5,086 nt of DNA, taken from the NCBI GenBank assembly GCA_019413955.1, contig DXMX01000057.1, positions 3,887-8,972 on the forward strand, in the 5' to 3' direction. The stretch's first letter is position 1; every line of letters starts with the position of its first letter. The notes beneath the pieces are model-generated. The model made no database searches. It saw only the letters and a list, made by a program, of their open reading frames with translations, and was not told where the DNA came from. This stretch comes from Collinsella sp. Lineage in GTDB: Bacteria > Actinomycetota > Coriobacteriia > Coriobacteriales > Coriobacteriaceae. Made by a program: the position numbers and the translations under genes. Positions 1-5,086 of this stretch are shown piece after piece.

Positions 1-685
1 GCATGTAGCCGCCGACAGAGCGAGAAAGGATGGCGACCATAAAGCGGTACGAGGTCTCCTTCTCCTGACCGATGATGGTGCAAATCTCGTGGTGCATGCG
101 AGGGTAGTCGCAGGCCATCCAGTAGGCAAGCACCAGGCCAAGGAAGATAACGAACAGCTGCGAGGCCGTATTGGTGATGAGTGGGAACACACCACGACCA
201 AGCTCGGCGGCAATCTGAGACACATACCTCGATGCCACGGCAACCAGCGACGAAAGATTATCGTCCAAATACTCCTTGAGCGGCGTGTTGTTGAGCGTCT
301 TTGCATGCGAGATCATCTCGTTGAGATCGCCACCTGCAACACGAAGCTGCTCGGGCAGGCGGCTCAGGACTTCCATGATCTGACCAAAGAGAATCGGCGA
401 CAAGATACAAACGACACCGACGAGCACGGCAACAACAACAATAAGCGCGATAAGCGAACCGATGCCGCGATTCACGCCATGGTGCTCGAGCCAGTTGGTG
501 ATCGGGGACATCACAAAAGCAATGATGGAGCCGACGGCAAGAAACTCAATAACCGGCGCCAGGATGCCCATAAGGTTAAAGATGACAGCGGCGATGACAA
601 TGCAGCCGACAACAGCCCAAATGCGCAGCGTCAGAATGCGGGTGTCGCGCAGCACGCGATCGGTTTGTTGGGGGTGCTCACTCAT
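1..685 (-). CDS. AI-2E/PerM-family (UPF0118) membrane transporter, C-terminus cut by window edge
   Basis: I translated the reverse complement by hand: an uninterrupted frame of 228 codons runs from ATG at 685-683 off the left edge. It begins MSEHPQQTDRVLRD. Hydrophobic segments lie near residues 22-42, 45-63 and 75-100. A mostly soluble helical stretch (about 103-165) follows, then another membrane segment near 169-191. This spacing, and the SPITNWLE motif at 60-67 followed by a loop and a long hydrophobic helix, fit the AI-2E family, whose members are usually 330-400 residues; about a third or more is therefore missing. Some family members export autoinducer-2 and others have been described as Na+/H+ antiporters, so the substrate cannot be predicted. 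The ATG overlaps the sigma-factor stop by 4 bases (ATGA) and has no strong ribosome binding site at normal spacing, which suggests translational coupling. Family fairly sure; function unknown. Confidence 0.88.
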   Translation of the reverse strand, partial: MSEHPQQTDRVLRDTRILTLRIWAVVGCIVIAAVIFNLMGILAPVIEFLAVGSIIAFVMSPITNWLEHHGVNRGIGSLIALIVVVAVLVGVVCILSPILFGQIMEVLSRLPEQLRVAGGDLNEMISHAKTLNNTPLKEYLDDNLSSLVAVASRYVSQIAAELGRGVFPLITNTASQLFVIFLGLVLAYWMACDYPRMHHEICTIIGQEKETSYRFMVAILSRSVGGYM

Positions 686-1473
686 GAACGAATCATCACT
701 CCGTCGGGGTCGATCTTGTCCTGAATCTTCTTAAGCGTGCGGCGCAGCAGACGCGAAACCTGCACCTGAGAAATACCCAGCTTCTTGGCGATCTCGATCT
801 GGGTCATGCCCTTCACAAAGCGCAGCTCGATCACCTCGCGCTCGCGCGGCGAGAAATCACGGATGGCTTCCTCGATCACTAGGCGGTCATCGGTAAAGTC
901 GAGCTCGTTGTCGTCGTCGGCGTAACGGTCGAGAATCGAGGGGGCATCGTCGGAATCGGACGCACCAGGAGCCTCGATGGGCACCGAGGTATAGGCCGAA
1001 GACGATTCCATAGCCTCGAGGACCTCATCGACCGTCACATCTAGATACTCAGCGATCTCCTCAACCTTGGGCGAACGCTGAAGCTCGTTGGTAAGTTTGT
1101 CAGTAGCTTGGTTGACCTTGGCCGAGAGCTCCTGCAGACGACGCGGTACGCGCACGCTCCAGCCCTTGTCGCGGAAATGGCGTTTGATCTCGCCCAGGAT
1201 AGTGGGTGTTGCAAACGTCGTGAACTCAAGCCCGCGCTCGGGGTCAAAGCGGTCGATAGCCTTGAGCAAGCCCAGATAGCCGACCTGCATGAGGTCGTCG
1301 AGCGGCTCGCCGCGATTCTTAAATTTGTTGGCAAGAAACCTTACCAGATTCATATGGGACATGACGAGCTGCTCGCGGGCGTCCGGATCACCGGTCTCCT
1401 TGTAACGACGAAACAGCTCGCGGGTTTTCTCCTTGTCCCAAGCGGTCTTGCCGCTCCGGGAACGTTCGGTCAT
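682..1473 (-). CDS. sigB: SigB/SigF/SigG-family RNA polymerase sigma factor
   Basis: A complete 263-residue alternative sigma-70 factor that would direct RNA polymerase to a dedicated promoter set. Region 2 covers about residues 18-100: LVMSHMNLVRFLANKF (36-51), then DDLMQVGYLGLLKAIDRFD (59-77) and the -10 recognition part FTTFATPTILGEIKRHFRD (84-102). Region 3 covers about 104-160, with VRVPRRLQEL at 107-116. Region 4 covers about 197-254, with FSPREREVIELRF and a helix-turn-helix MTQIEIAKKLGISQVQVSRL at 223-242. The SQVQVSRLLRR signature is typical of the SigB/F/G group. An Asp-rich linker (about 172-196) joins regions 3 and 4. Length matches the family (about 250-265). A possible AAGG-type ribosome binding site at 1483-1489 lies 9 bases before the ATG, and the preceding gene stops 1 base upstream. 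The family is certain; the B label rather than F or G rests on the likely non-sporulating host and on neighbours, so it is a family-level symbol. Confidence 0.95.
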   Translation of the reverse strand: MTERSRSGKTAWDKEKTRELFRRYKETGDPDAREQLVMSHMNLVRFLANKFKNRGEPLDDLMQVGYLGLLKAIDRFDPERGLEFTTFATPTILGEIKRHFRDKGWSVRVPRRLQELSAKVNQATDKLTNELQRSPKVEEIAEYLDVTVDEVLEAMESSSAYTSVPIEAPGASDSDDAPSILDRYADDDNELDFTDDRLVIEEAIRDFSPREREVIELRFVKGMTQIEIAKKLGISQVQVSRLLRRTLKKIQDKIDPDGVMIRS

Positions 1474-1474
1474 A

Positions 1475-1852
1475 TTAGATATCCGCCTTGAGGTCGAGGG
1501 AAAGCGTCAGGGGCGCCGCAGTCTTTTCGTAGGAGTCGCACACGCTCGCGAGGATGAGCTCGGCATACACCGCAGCCTGGTCGTCTTCATCGACCGTAGC
1601 CTGGTCGCCAAAGGTAATAGTCATGCCAACGTGGGTCTCATCGACATCGAATTTGATGGTGATGTCATCGCAGTCGACCGCGGTACAGCCAAAGATGAAA
1701 GCCTCCTCGGCAGCCATGCGGATGTCCTCGATGCGATCGACGGACATAGAGCACAGGGCACCAACGTTGGCGGCAGTCATGCGCACAAGGCGAGCGAGAC
1801 GCGGGTCGCCGGCAACGGTCAACGTGATGGGGCAGGTTGCTTCGCTACTCAT
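1475..1852 (-). CDS. RsbW/SpoIIAB-like small protein, probable (degenerate) anti-sigma factor
   Basis: A 125-residue protein, close to the usual 130-160 of anti-sigma kinases of the RsbW/SpoIIAB (GHKL/HATPase_c) family. Directly upstream of a SigB-type sigma factor is the classical place for such a gene. Visible similarity: an N-terminal strand and helix (about 8-34), then RIEDIRMAAEEAFIFGCTA at 40-58, which aligns with the family N-box region (D..A..EA..N), and a C-terminal stretch AELILASVCDSYE at 97-109 like the family's late helix. Glu50 matches the catalytic Glu, but the Mg-binding Asn position (ExxxN) is Phe54. No DxGxG box is evident around 76-92, which is instead Asp-rich. I infer an anti-sigma or sigma-binding role without normal kinase activity. 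It overlaps the upstream gene by 8 bases, has a GAGGAG ribosome binding site 7 bases before its ATG, and ends 1 base before the sigma ATG. Assignment rests on weak sequence similarity plus context. Confidence 0.78.
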   Translation of the reverse strand: MSSEATCPITLTVAGDPRLARLVRMTAANVGALCSMSVDRIEDIRMAAEEAFIFGCTAVDCDDITIKFDVDETHVGMTITFGDQATVDEDDQAAVYAELILASVCDSYEKTAAPLTLSLDLKADI

Positions 1853-2432
1853 CGCAGGACTCCTCAGAGGTCTCGGCGGGCGTATACGTGTAATACTGAG
1901 CCGGCTTGGCTACAGACTTCTGGCCATCATCGTCGCCCGCGGCGACCTCGTCCTCGCCAATCAAGACGCGCTCGGTCGGCTGCTCGGCTTCTTCGGCGGC
2001 AGCGGAAAGCTTGCGCTCGGCTTCAACTGCAGGAGCCTTCACCTTATTGAAGAGCTTCTGCACAGCACCGGCGGCAGAGTCAGTCACGCTCGACACAGCA
2101 TTGCTGGCCTCGGCCATGCTGCCCGTAACCTCGGAAATGTCCCGAACCACGGCTTCGACCTCTACGAGATTGGAGGTAAGGGCATCAACTGCCGTCTTGC
2201 TCGACTTAAGCAGCGGCTCCATCTGGGCAAGCGCCGGCGTAAGCTCATCGACAGCGCCATCGAGCTTTGCCACCACAGGCTGAGCCTCGGCGATGGTGTT
2301 GTTGAGGTCGTTCACGGTCTTATCGAGCGAGTCGACAACGGCACGGGTCTTGCGCAGGGTAAGCGCGAGCTCAACGATGGCCCACACGCCGGCAACAGCG
2401 AGCAGCAGCAGGGCGATTTGAATGGGACTCAT
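1845..2432 (-). CDS. DUF948 membrane-anchored helical protein (YtxG-like)
   Basis: A 195-residue protein starting MSPIQIALLLLAVAGVWAIV. One hydrophobic helix (about residues 4-24) ends at the basic group RKTR (27-30), so the rest is probably cytoplasmic. Residues 30-125 are a long amphipathic helical region with regularly spaced hydrophobic residues, interrupted by prolines at 52, 66 and 73. This is the DUF948 pattern of one membrane helix plus coiled-coil-like repeats. The tail is Ala/Glu-rich (133-151), then acidic (160-169), and carries a Tyr cluster QYYTYTP at 179-185. The Bacillus subtilis relative YtxG belongs to the SigB general stress regulon, which fits the SigB-type factor two genes downstream; the biochemical role is unknown. 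I chose the ATG at 2432 because GGGAGG lies 5 bases upstream. An in-frame ATG at 2510 would add 26 residues before the membrane helix without a matching signal. The last 8 bases overlap the RsbW-like gene. Confidence 0.87.
   Translation of the reverse strand: MSPIQIALLLLAVAGVWAIVELALTLRKTRAVVDSLDKTVNDLNNTIAEAQPVVAKLDGAVDELTPALAQMEPLLKSSKTAVDALTSNLVEVEAVVRDISEVTGSMAEASNAVSSVTDSAAGAVQKLFNKVKAPAVEAERKLSAAAEEAEQPTERVLIGEDEVAAGDDDGQKSVAKPAQYYTYTPAETSEESCDE
1860..1865 (-). promoter_or_regulatory. Ribosome binding site GAGGAG for the RsbW-like gene
   Basis: GAGGAG on the minus strand lies 7 bases before the ATG at 1852-1850, inside the last codons of the DUF948 gene. It supports this start and suggests the RsbW-like gene can be translated both by coupling and by its own initiation. 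Confidence 0.7.
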
Positions 2433-2437
2433 ACAAG

Positions 2438-2443
2438 CCTCCC
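2438..2443 (-). promoter_or_regulatory. Ribosome binding site GGGAGG that fixes the DUF948 gene start
   Basis: On the minus strand GGGAGG sits 5 bases before the ATG at 2432-2430. It is the best Shine-Dalgarno match in the window and favours this start over the in-frame ATG at 2510. It also marks the start of the sigma-factor gene cluster. Confidence 0.8.
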
Positions 2444-2452
2444 AAAGGAATC

Positions 2453-2482
2453 GATATACAGACAGTTTCCATGGTACCCCAA
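2453..2482 (-). promoter_or_regulatory. Weak candidate housekeeping promoter for the DUF948-sigma cluster
   Basis: Read on the minus strand, TTGGGG (2482-2477) and TATATC (2458-2453) are separated by 18 bases. Transcription would start near 2446 and give a leader of roughly 15 bases that keeps the GGGAGG site. Both boxes deviate from the sigma-70 consensus. The main support is position: this is the only gap of any size upstream of the cluster. Read-through from rarA is an equally good alternative. Confidence 0.25.
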
Positions 2483-2503
2483 AGGGGACCGAACATGCCA
2501 TGG
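2469..2503. repeat. Interrupted inverted repeat flanked by two CCATGG palindromes in the gap before DUF948
   Basis: GGT-A-CCCC (2473-2480), loop AAA (2481-2483) and GGGG-ACC (2484-2490) form a 7-pair stem with one bulged A. CCATGG occurs on both sides, at 2469-2474 and 2498-2503. No T-run follows on the minus strand, so it does not look like an intrinsic terminator. It overlaps the candidate -35 box, which would suit a regulator binding site or a leader hairpin. Function is not established; it may be chance. Confidence 0.35.
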
Positions 2504-2532
2504 GCAGCAACGTGGGACAAAATTATCAGCAG

Positions 2533-3897
2533 CTACTTCGGTGCATTCCCGCTGCGGTCGCGTTCACTTTGCTCTACGCGCCATTCTTCCCAACCGCGGC
2601 CGGCAGGCTGCCAGAACGCGCCGCGCTCCAGTCCCTCGGGCAAATAGCGCTGATCGACCCAGCCTTCGGGATAATCATGTGGATACTTATACACACCGTA
2701 TTCATCGCTGCCCGGGCGATGGCGATCGCGCAGATAACTCGGCACCTCGCGAAGCCCACTAGAATGGATATCGGCCAGCGCCGCATCGATCGAAGCCTCA
2801 CACGCGTTGGATTTTGGCGCCAAGCACACATAGAGTGCAGCCTGAGCCAGGTTAATGCGGCACTCGGGATAGCCAATGACCTCGGCAGACTTAAACGCGG
2901 CATGCGCCACCAAAAGCGCCTGCGGGTCGGCGTTGCCAACATCCTCAGAAGCGTGAATCATAATGCGGCGAGCGATAAACTTAGGATCCTCCCCAGCATC
3001 GATCATGCGCGCGAGCCAATAGATCGTGGCATCGGGGTCACTACCGCGCATGGACTTGATGAACGCACTGATGATGTCGTAGTGCATGTCGCCGTTTTTG
3101 TCATACGTAAAGCCGCGACGCGGGTTGGCAATCTTCACGTCATCCACGGTGATGGGATAGCGCTCCCCCGCCGCAGGCGCTGGCGTTCCCTCGGTATCGG
3201 GACGCGTGACGGCAATCTCGCTCGCAAGCTCGAGCGTCGTGAGCGCCGAGCGAGCGTCACCCGCTGCCAGCGTGCAAATGGTCTTGACCGTATCCTCATC
3301 GGCCGAGAACTTTCCGTTCAAGCCCTGTGGTGCCTCGAGCGCACGCTCAATAAGCGTGGCGATATCCTCATCCTTCAGATGTTCAAGCTCCACCACGCGC
3401 CCGCGCGACAACAGTGCCGAGTTGACCTCAAAGTACGGGTTCTCTGTCGTAGCGCCAATCATAATGACGGTACGGTTCTCAACTGCATGCAGCAGGGCAT
3501 CCTGCTGCGACTTAGAGAAGCGGTGAATCTCATCGATGAATAGAATGGTGCGGCGGTCGTAGGTATTCAGGCGCGTCTTGGCCTCGTCAATCACGCGACG
3601 CAGGTCCTTCACAGTACCCGTGACGGCGCTGACCTCGACAAACTCGCTCTTGGTATGGTTGGCGATAATGTGGGCCAGCGTCGTCTTACCCGTACCGGCC
3701 GGCCCGTACAGAATCACGCTCGAAAGCACGTCGTGCTCGATCGCGGCACGCAACCATGAGCCCTTACCGACGGCCTTTTGCTGGCCCACATACTCGTCGA
3801 GCGAATTGGGGCGCATGCGCACCGCAAGCGGCGCATTTTTAAAGGAACGCTCGCGCGTCGAGGCAGAAAAAAGGTCGTCCATAGCCATCCCGTGCAT
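2533..3897 (-). CDS. rarA: Replication-associated recombination protein A (RarA/MgsA), AAA+ ATPase
   Basis: A 454-residue AAA+ ATPase of the RarA/MgsA/WRNIP1 family, related to clamp-loader subunits and acting at stalled replication forks in the cytoplasm. Motifs in order: family start PLAVRMRPNSLDEYVGQ (23-39); Walker A GPAGTGKTT (65-73); Walker B ILFIDEIHRF (118-127); sensor 1 GATTENP (148-154); arginine finger region LLSRGRV (162-168); sensor 2 GDARSAL (213-219). Then comes the MgsA tetramerisation C-domain with RRIMIHASEDVGNADP, and the family tail VYKYPHDYPEGWVDQRYLPE. Length fits the family (about 420-450). A low-complexity insert at about 233-245 (DTEGTPAPAAGER) precedes the C-domain. 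The start is uncertain: in-frame ATGs at 3897, 3888 and 3882 (residues 1, 4 and 6) all lack a clear ribosome binding site, and the conserved part begins well after all three. The gene starts 45 bases after the dGTPase stop and may share its transcript. Confidence 0.96.
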   Translation of the reverse strand: MHGMAMDDLFSASTRERSFKNAPLAVRMRPNSLDEYVGQQKAVGKGSWLRAAIEHDVLSSVILYGPAGTGKTTLAHIIANHTKSEFVEVSAVTGTVKDLRRVIDEAKTRLNTYDRRTILFIDEIHRFSKSQQDALLHAVENRTVIMIGATTENPYFEVNSALLSRGRVVELEHLKDEDIATLIERALEAPQGLNGKFSADEDTVKTICTLAAGDARSALTTLELASEIAVTRPDTEGTPAPAAGERYPITVDDVKIANPRRGFTYDKNGDMHYDIISAFIKSMRGSDPDATIYWLARMIDAGEDPKFIARRIMIHASEDVGNADPQALLVAHAAFKSAEVIGYPECRINLAQAALYVCLAPKSNACEASIDAALADIHSSGLREVPSYLRDRHRPGSDEYGVYKYPHDYPEGWVDQRYLPEGLERGAFWQPAGRGWEEWRVEQSERDRSGNAPK

Positions 3898-3921
3898 CCA
3901 TCAAAATCGTTGTTCCTCAAC

Positions 3922-3927
3922 AGTATA
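3922..3927 (-). promoter_or_regulatory. Possible -10 box TATACT upstream of rarA
   Basis: TATACT on the minus strand lies in the 45-base gap between the dGTPase stop and the rarA ATGs and matches the -10 consensus at 5 of 6 bases. No convincing -35 box lies 16-18 bases upstream, where the sequence is near AACGGT. A start near 3915 would leave a leader of about 18-33 bases, depending on which ATG is used. Confidence 0.25.
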
Positions 3928-3937
3928 CCGAAAATAT

Positions 3938-3953
3938 ACGAACTACCGTTCGT
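3938..3953. repeat. Perfect 6-base inverted repeat at the dGTPase stop codon
   Basis: On the minus strand ACGAAC-GGTA-GTTCGT forms a perfect 6-pair stem with a 4-base loop, and the TAG stop falls across the loop and stem. ATATTTT follows, so it could act as a weak terminator or processing site between the dGTPase and rarA genes. The stem is short and only moderately GC-rich, so efficient termination is doubtful. Confidence 0.35.
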
Positions 3954-5086
3954 TAATATAGGTACGATGCGGAAACTTCAGCCCCGGGAACAGCTTGCTC
4001 GTCAGCTCACAGAAATAGCCGTCCGTCATGCTCGAAATGTAATCCACTACGGTCTGATCTTTATCATCCTGCCATGCATAGGTGCGATTGTAGTAGGAAA
4101 GCTGCCGCTCAATGCGCGAAATGTGATGCTTAAAGATATACGAAGACTCGTCGCCTTCATTTATATCCTGCAGGCAACGGTCATAGAGCTTTTCGAACGC
4201 CTCGCGCAGCTCCGTTTCGGAGTCGCCCTCGATGCCGCCCTTGCTATAGATCTTCTCGTAGTTCTCGCGCTTAGCGCGGCGGATTTCCTCGAACAGGTCC
4301 TCGCTCATCTCGATGCGCGGCTTGCCATAGCTGTGCTCGACGATATCGATAGAGGCATGCGTGAGAATCCAGCTGTTGTATGCTCCGCCAAGCCCATCGT
4401 CAAAAGCGTCGGGTGACAGCAGGCCCGCCGCAATGGCGTCTTGGCGATCACGCCCCGCATAGGCAAGAATATCCGAGATGCGAACGACACAGCCCTCAAG
4501 CGTCATGGGGCGCAAGTGCTCAATTGCGCTATAGCCTGTGGCAATGCAATCCTCGACGGTTCGATCGAACTGGTCAAAGGAACCCATGTCCGAGAGCTCG
4601 AACACACGCTGCTCGTACTCGCCGTTGTGGCAGAGCACGCCATCGAGCGTCTGAAGCGACACGTTGCGACCGTACAGCGCATCGAGCACGCGGACCGACT
4701 GCACGTTATGGAAAAAATAACGACCCGTGCGCTCGTGATAGATATCGTTGAGGAATCGCTCGCCGGCATGGCCGAAAGGCGTGTGCCCCAAGTCGTGACC
4801 CAGACCGATCGCTTCAATCAGATCGCAGTTGAGCCCGAGGGCGCGACCGATATCGCGCGCAATGCGCGAGACGAGCTGCACGTGTAGACCACGACGCGAC
4901 AAGTCGTCGTTGCTTCGAAAGCTAAAAACCTGCGTTTTGCCTGCATAACGGGTGTACGCCGGTAGATGGAGGATTTTTTCGGTATCGCGCATAAACGCCG
5001 GACGCATAAGCGTGCCTTTGTCCGCATCGCGATCGACACGACGAATGACCTGGTCGTCGTTGCAACGATACGGATTGACAGTGCCC
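3943..5086 (-). CDS. dgt: dGTPase-like dNTP triphosphohydrolase, HD domain (5' end outside window)
   Basis: The open frame continues to the right edge: 26 codons precede the first internal ATG (5007) and encode protein-like sequence (GTVNPYRCNDDQVIRR, then VDRDADKGTL), so the real start lies beyond 5086. 380 residues are visible. The dGTPase signature is clear. Numbering from the internal Met: RYAGKTQVFSF (20-30); first metal His in RRGLHVQL (His42); the HD pair in GHDLGHTPFGHAGE (His71-Asp72); last metal Asp in RISDILAYAGRD (Asp179). Such enzymes cleave dNTPs, often dGTP, to the nucleoside plus triphosphate. The C-terminal part is helical and less conserved. All four metal ligands are present, so the enzyme is probably active. 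Nucleotide preference cannot be told, because many family members act on several dNTPs; the symbol is family-level. Confidence 0.92.
   Translation of the reverse strand, partial: GTVNPYRCNDDQVIRRVDRDADKGTLMRPAFMRDTEKILHLPAYTRYAGKTQVFSFRSNDDLSRRGLHVQLVSRIARDIGRALGLNCDLIEAIGLGHDLGHTPFGHAGERFLNDIYHERTGRYFFHNVQSVRVLDALYGRNVSLQTLDGVLCHNGEYEQRVFELSDMGSFDQFDRTVEDCIATGYSAIEHLRPMTLEGCVVRISDILAYAGRDRQDAIAAGLLSPDAFDDGLGGAYNSWILTHASIDIVEHSYGKPRIEMSEDLFEEIRRAKRENYEKIYSKGGIEGDSETELREAFEKLYDRCLQDINEGDESSYIFKHHISRIERQLSYYNRTYAWQDDKDQTVVDYISSMTDGYFCELTSKLFPGLKFPHRTYINER

Noticed and set aside
89..724. A 211-codon open frame on the plus strand
   Set aside because: It is antisense to the AI-2E-family gene and the 3' end of the sigma gene. 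The product is highly polar and Asn/Asp/Arg-rich, with no domain; the minus-strand frame gives a clear membrane protein instead.
2473..2490. Intrinsic terminator downstream of rarA
   Set aside because: The stem exists but no T-run follows it on the minus strand, so Rho-independent termination is not supported.
2474..2500. A SigB-type autoregulatory promoter, from GGGTAC and an upstream GTTCGG on the minus strand
   Set aside because: GGGTAC resembles the SigB -10 (GGGTAT), but GTTCGG is only 9 bases away instead of 12-15, and no GTTT-like box lies at the right distance.
2433..2510. An upstream in-frame ATG that would lengthen the DUF948 protein by 26 residues
   Set aside because: The extra residues precede the membrane helix and do not fit the family, and the GGGAGG site sits exactly right for the ATG at 2432.
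1554..2762. A 402-codon open frame on the plus strand
   Set aside because: It lies antisense across the RsbW-like, DUF948 and rarA genes, has no recognisable domain, and is rich in Arg/His/Ser as expected for a shadow frame in GC-rich coding DNA. It has no ribosome binding site of note.
2422..3543. A 373-codon open frame on the plus strand
   Set aside because: It is antisense to rarA, which carries all AAA+ motifs on the minus strand. The predicted protein looks like no family and is explained as a shadow frame.
5005..5007. Internal ATG as the start of the dGTPase-like protein
   Set aside because: The frame stays open to the window edge and the 26 upstream codons look protein-like and conserved in character, so this is more likely an internal methionine.

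Overview
The window reads as one chromosomal stretch with every supportable gene on the minus strand, so transcription runs from high to low coordinates. The protein families, the moderately GC-rich codon use, the non-sporulating type of SigB/SigF/SigG sigma factor and the gene order suggest a Gram-positive actinobacterium, most likely a Coriobacteriia member such as Collinsella or a relative. This assignment is inference from the proteins; there is no rRNA to confirm it. No mobile element, tRNA, rRNA or CRISPR array was seen, and no stretch longer than about 100 bases lacks a gene.

Layout in transcription order. (1) 5086-3943: a dGTPase-like HD-domain nucleotide hydrolase, whose true N-terminus lies off the right edge. 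(2) 3897-2533: rarA (mgsA), the AAA+ replication-associated recombination protein, starting 45 bases after the dGTPase stop. (3) A 100-base gap at 2433-2532 with an interrupted inverted repeat, a weak promoter candidate and a strong ribosome binding site. (4) 2432-1845: a DUF948 protein with one N-terminal membrane helix and a long helical region. (5) 1852-1475: a small protein resembling RsbW/SpoIIAB anti-sigma kinases but lacking key ATP-site residues. (6) 1473-682: a complete SigB/SigF/SigG-family sigma factor. (7) 685-1: the first 228 residues of an AI-2E/PerM-family membrane protein that runs off the left edge.

Genes 4 to 7 form a tight cluster. Successive junctions are an 8-base overlap, a 1-base gap and a 4-base ATGA overlap, which implies one transcript and probably translational coupling. 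The cluster looks like an alternative-sigma (general stress type) module in which a membrane-anchored DUF948 protein and a degenerate RsbW-like protein precede the sigma factor, and a membrane transporter follows. No RsbV-like anti-anti-sigma gene lies in the window. Genes 1 and 2 are housekeeping genes for nucleotide-pool control and stalled replication forks.

The most interesting point is the RsbW-like protein. It sits where a kinase anti-sigma factor would be expected, yet it has Phe where the family has the Mg-binding Asn and shows no recognisable DxGxG box. If it controls the sigma factor, it probably does so without classical ATP-dependent partner switching.
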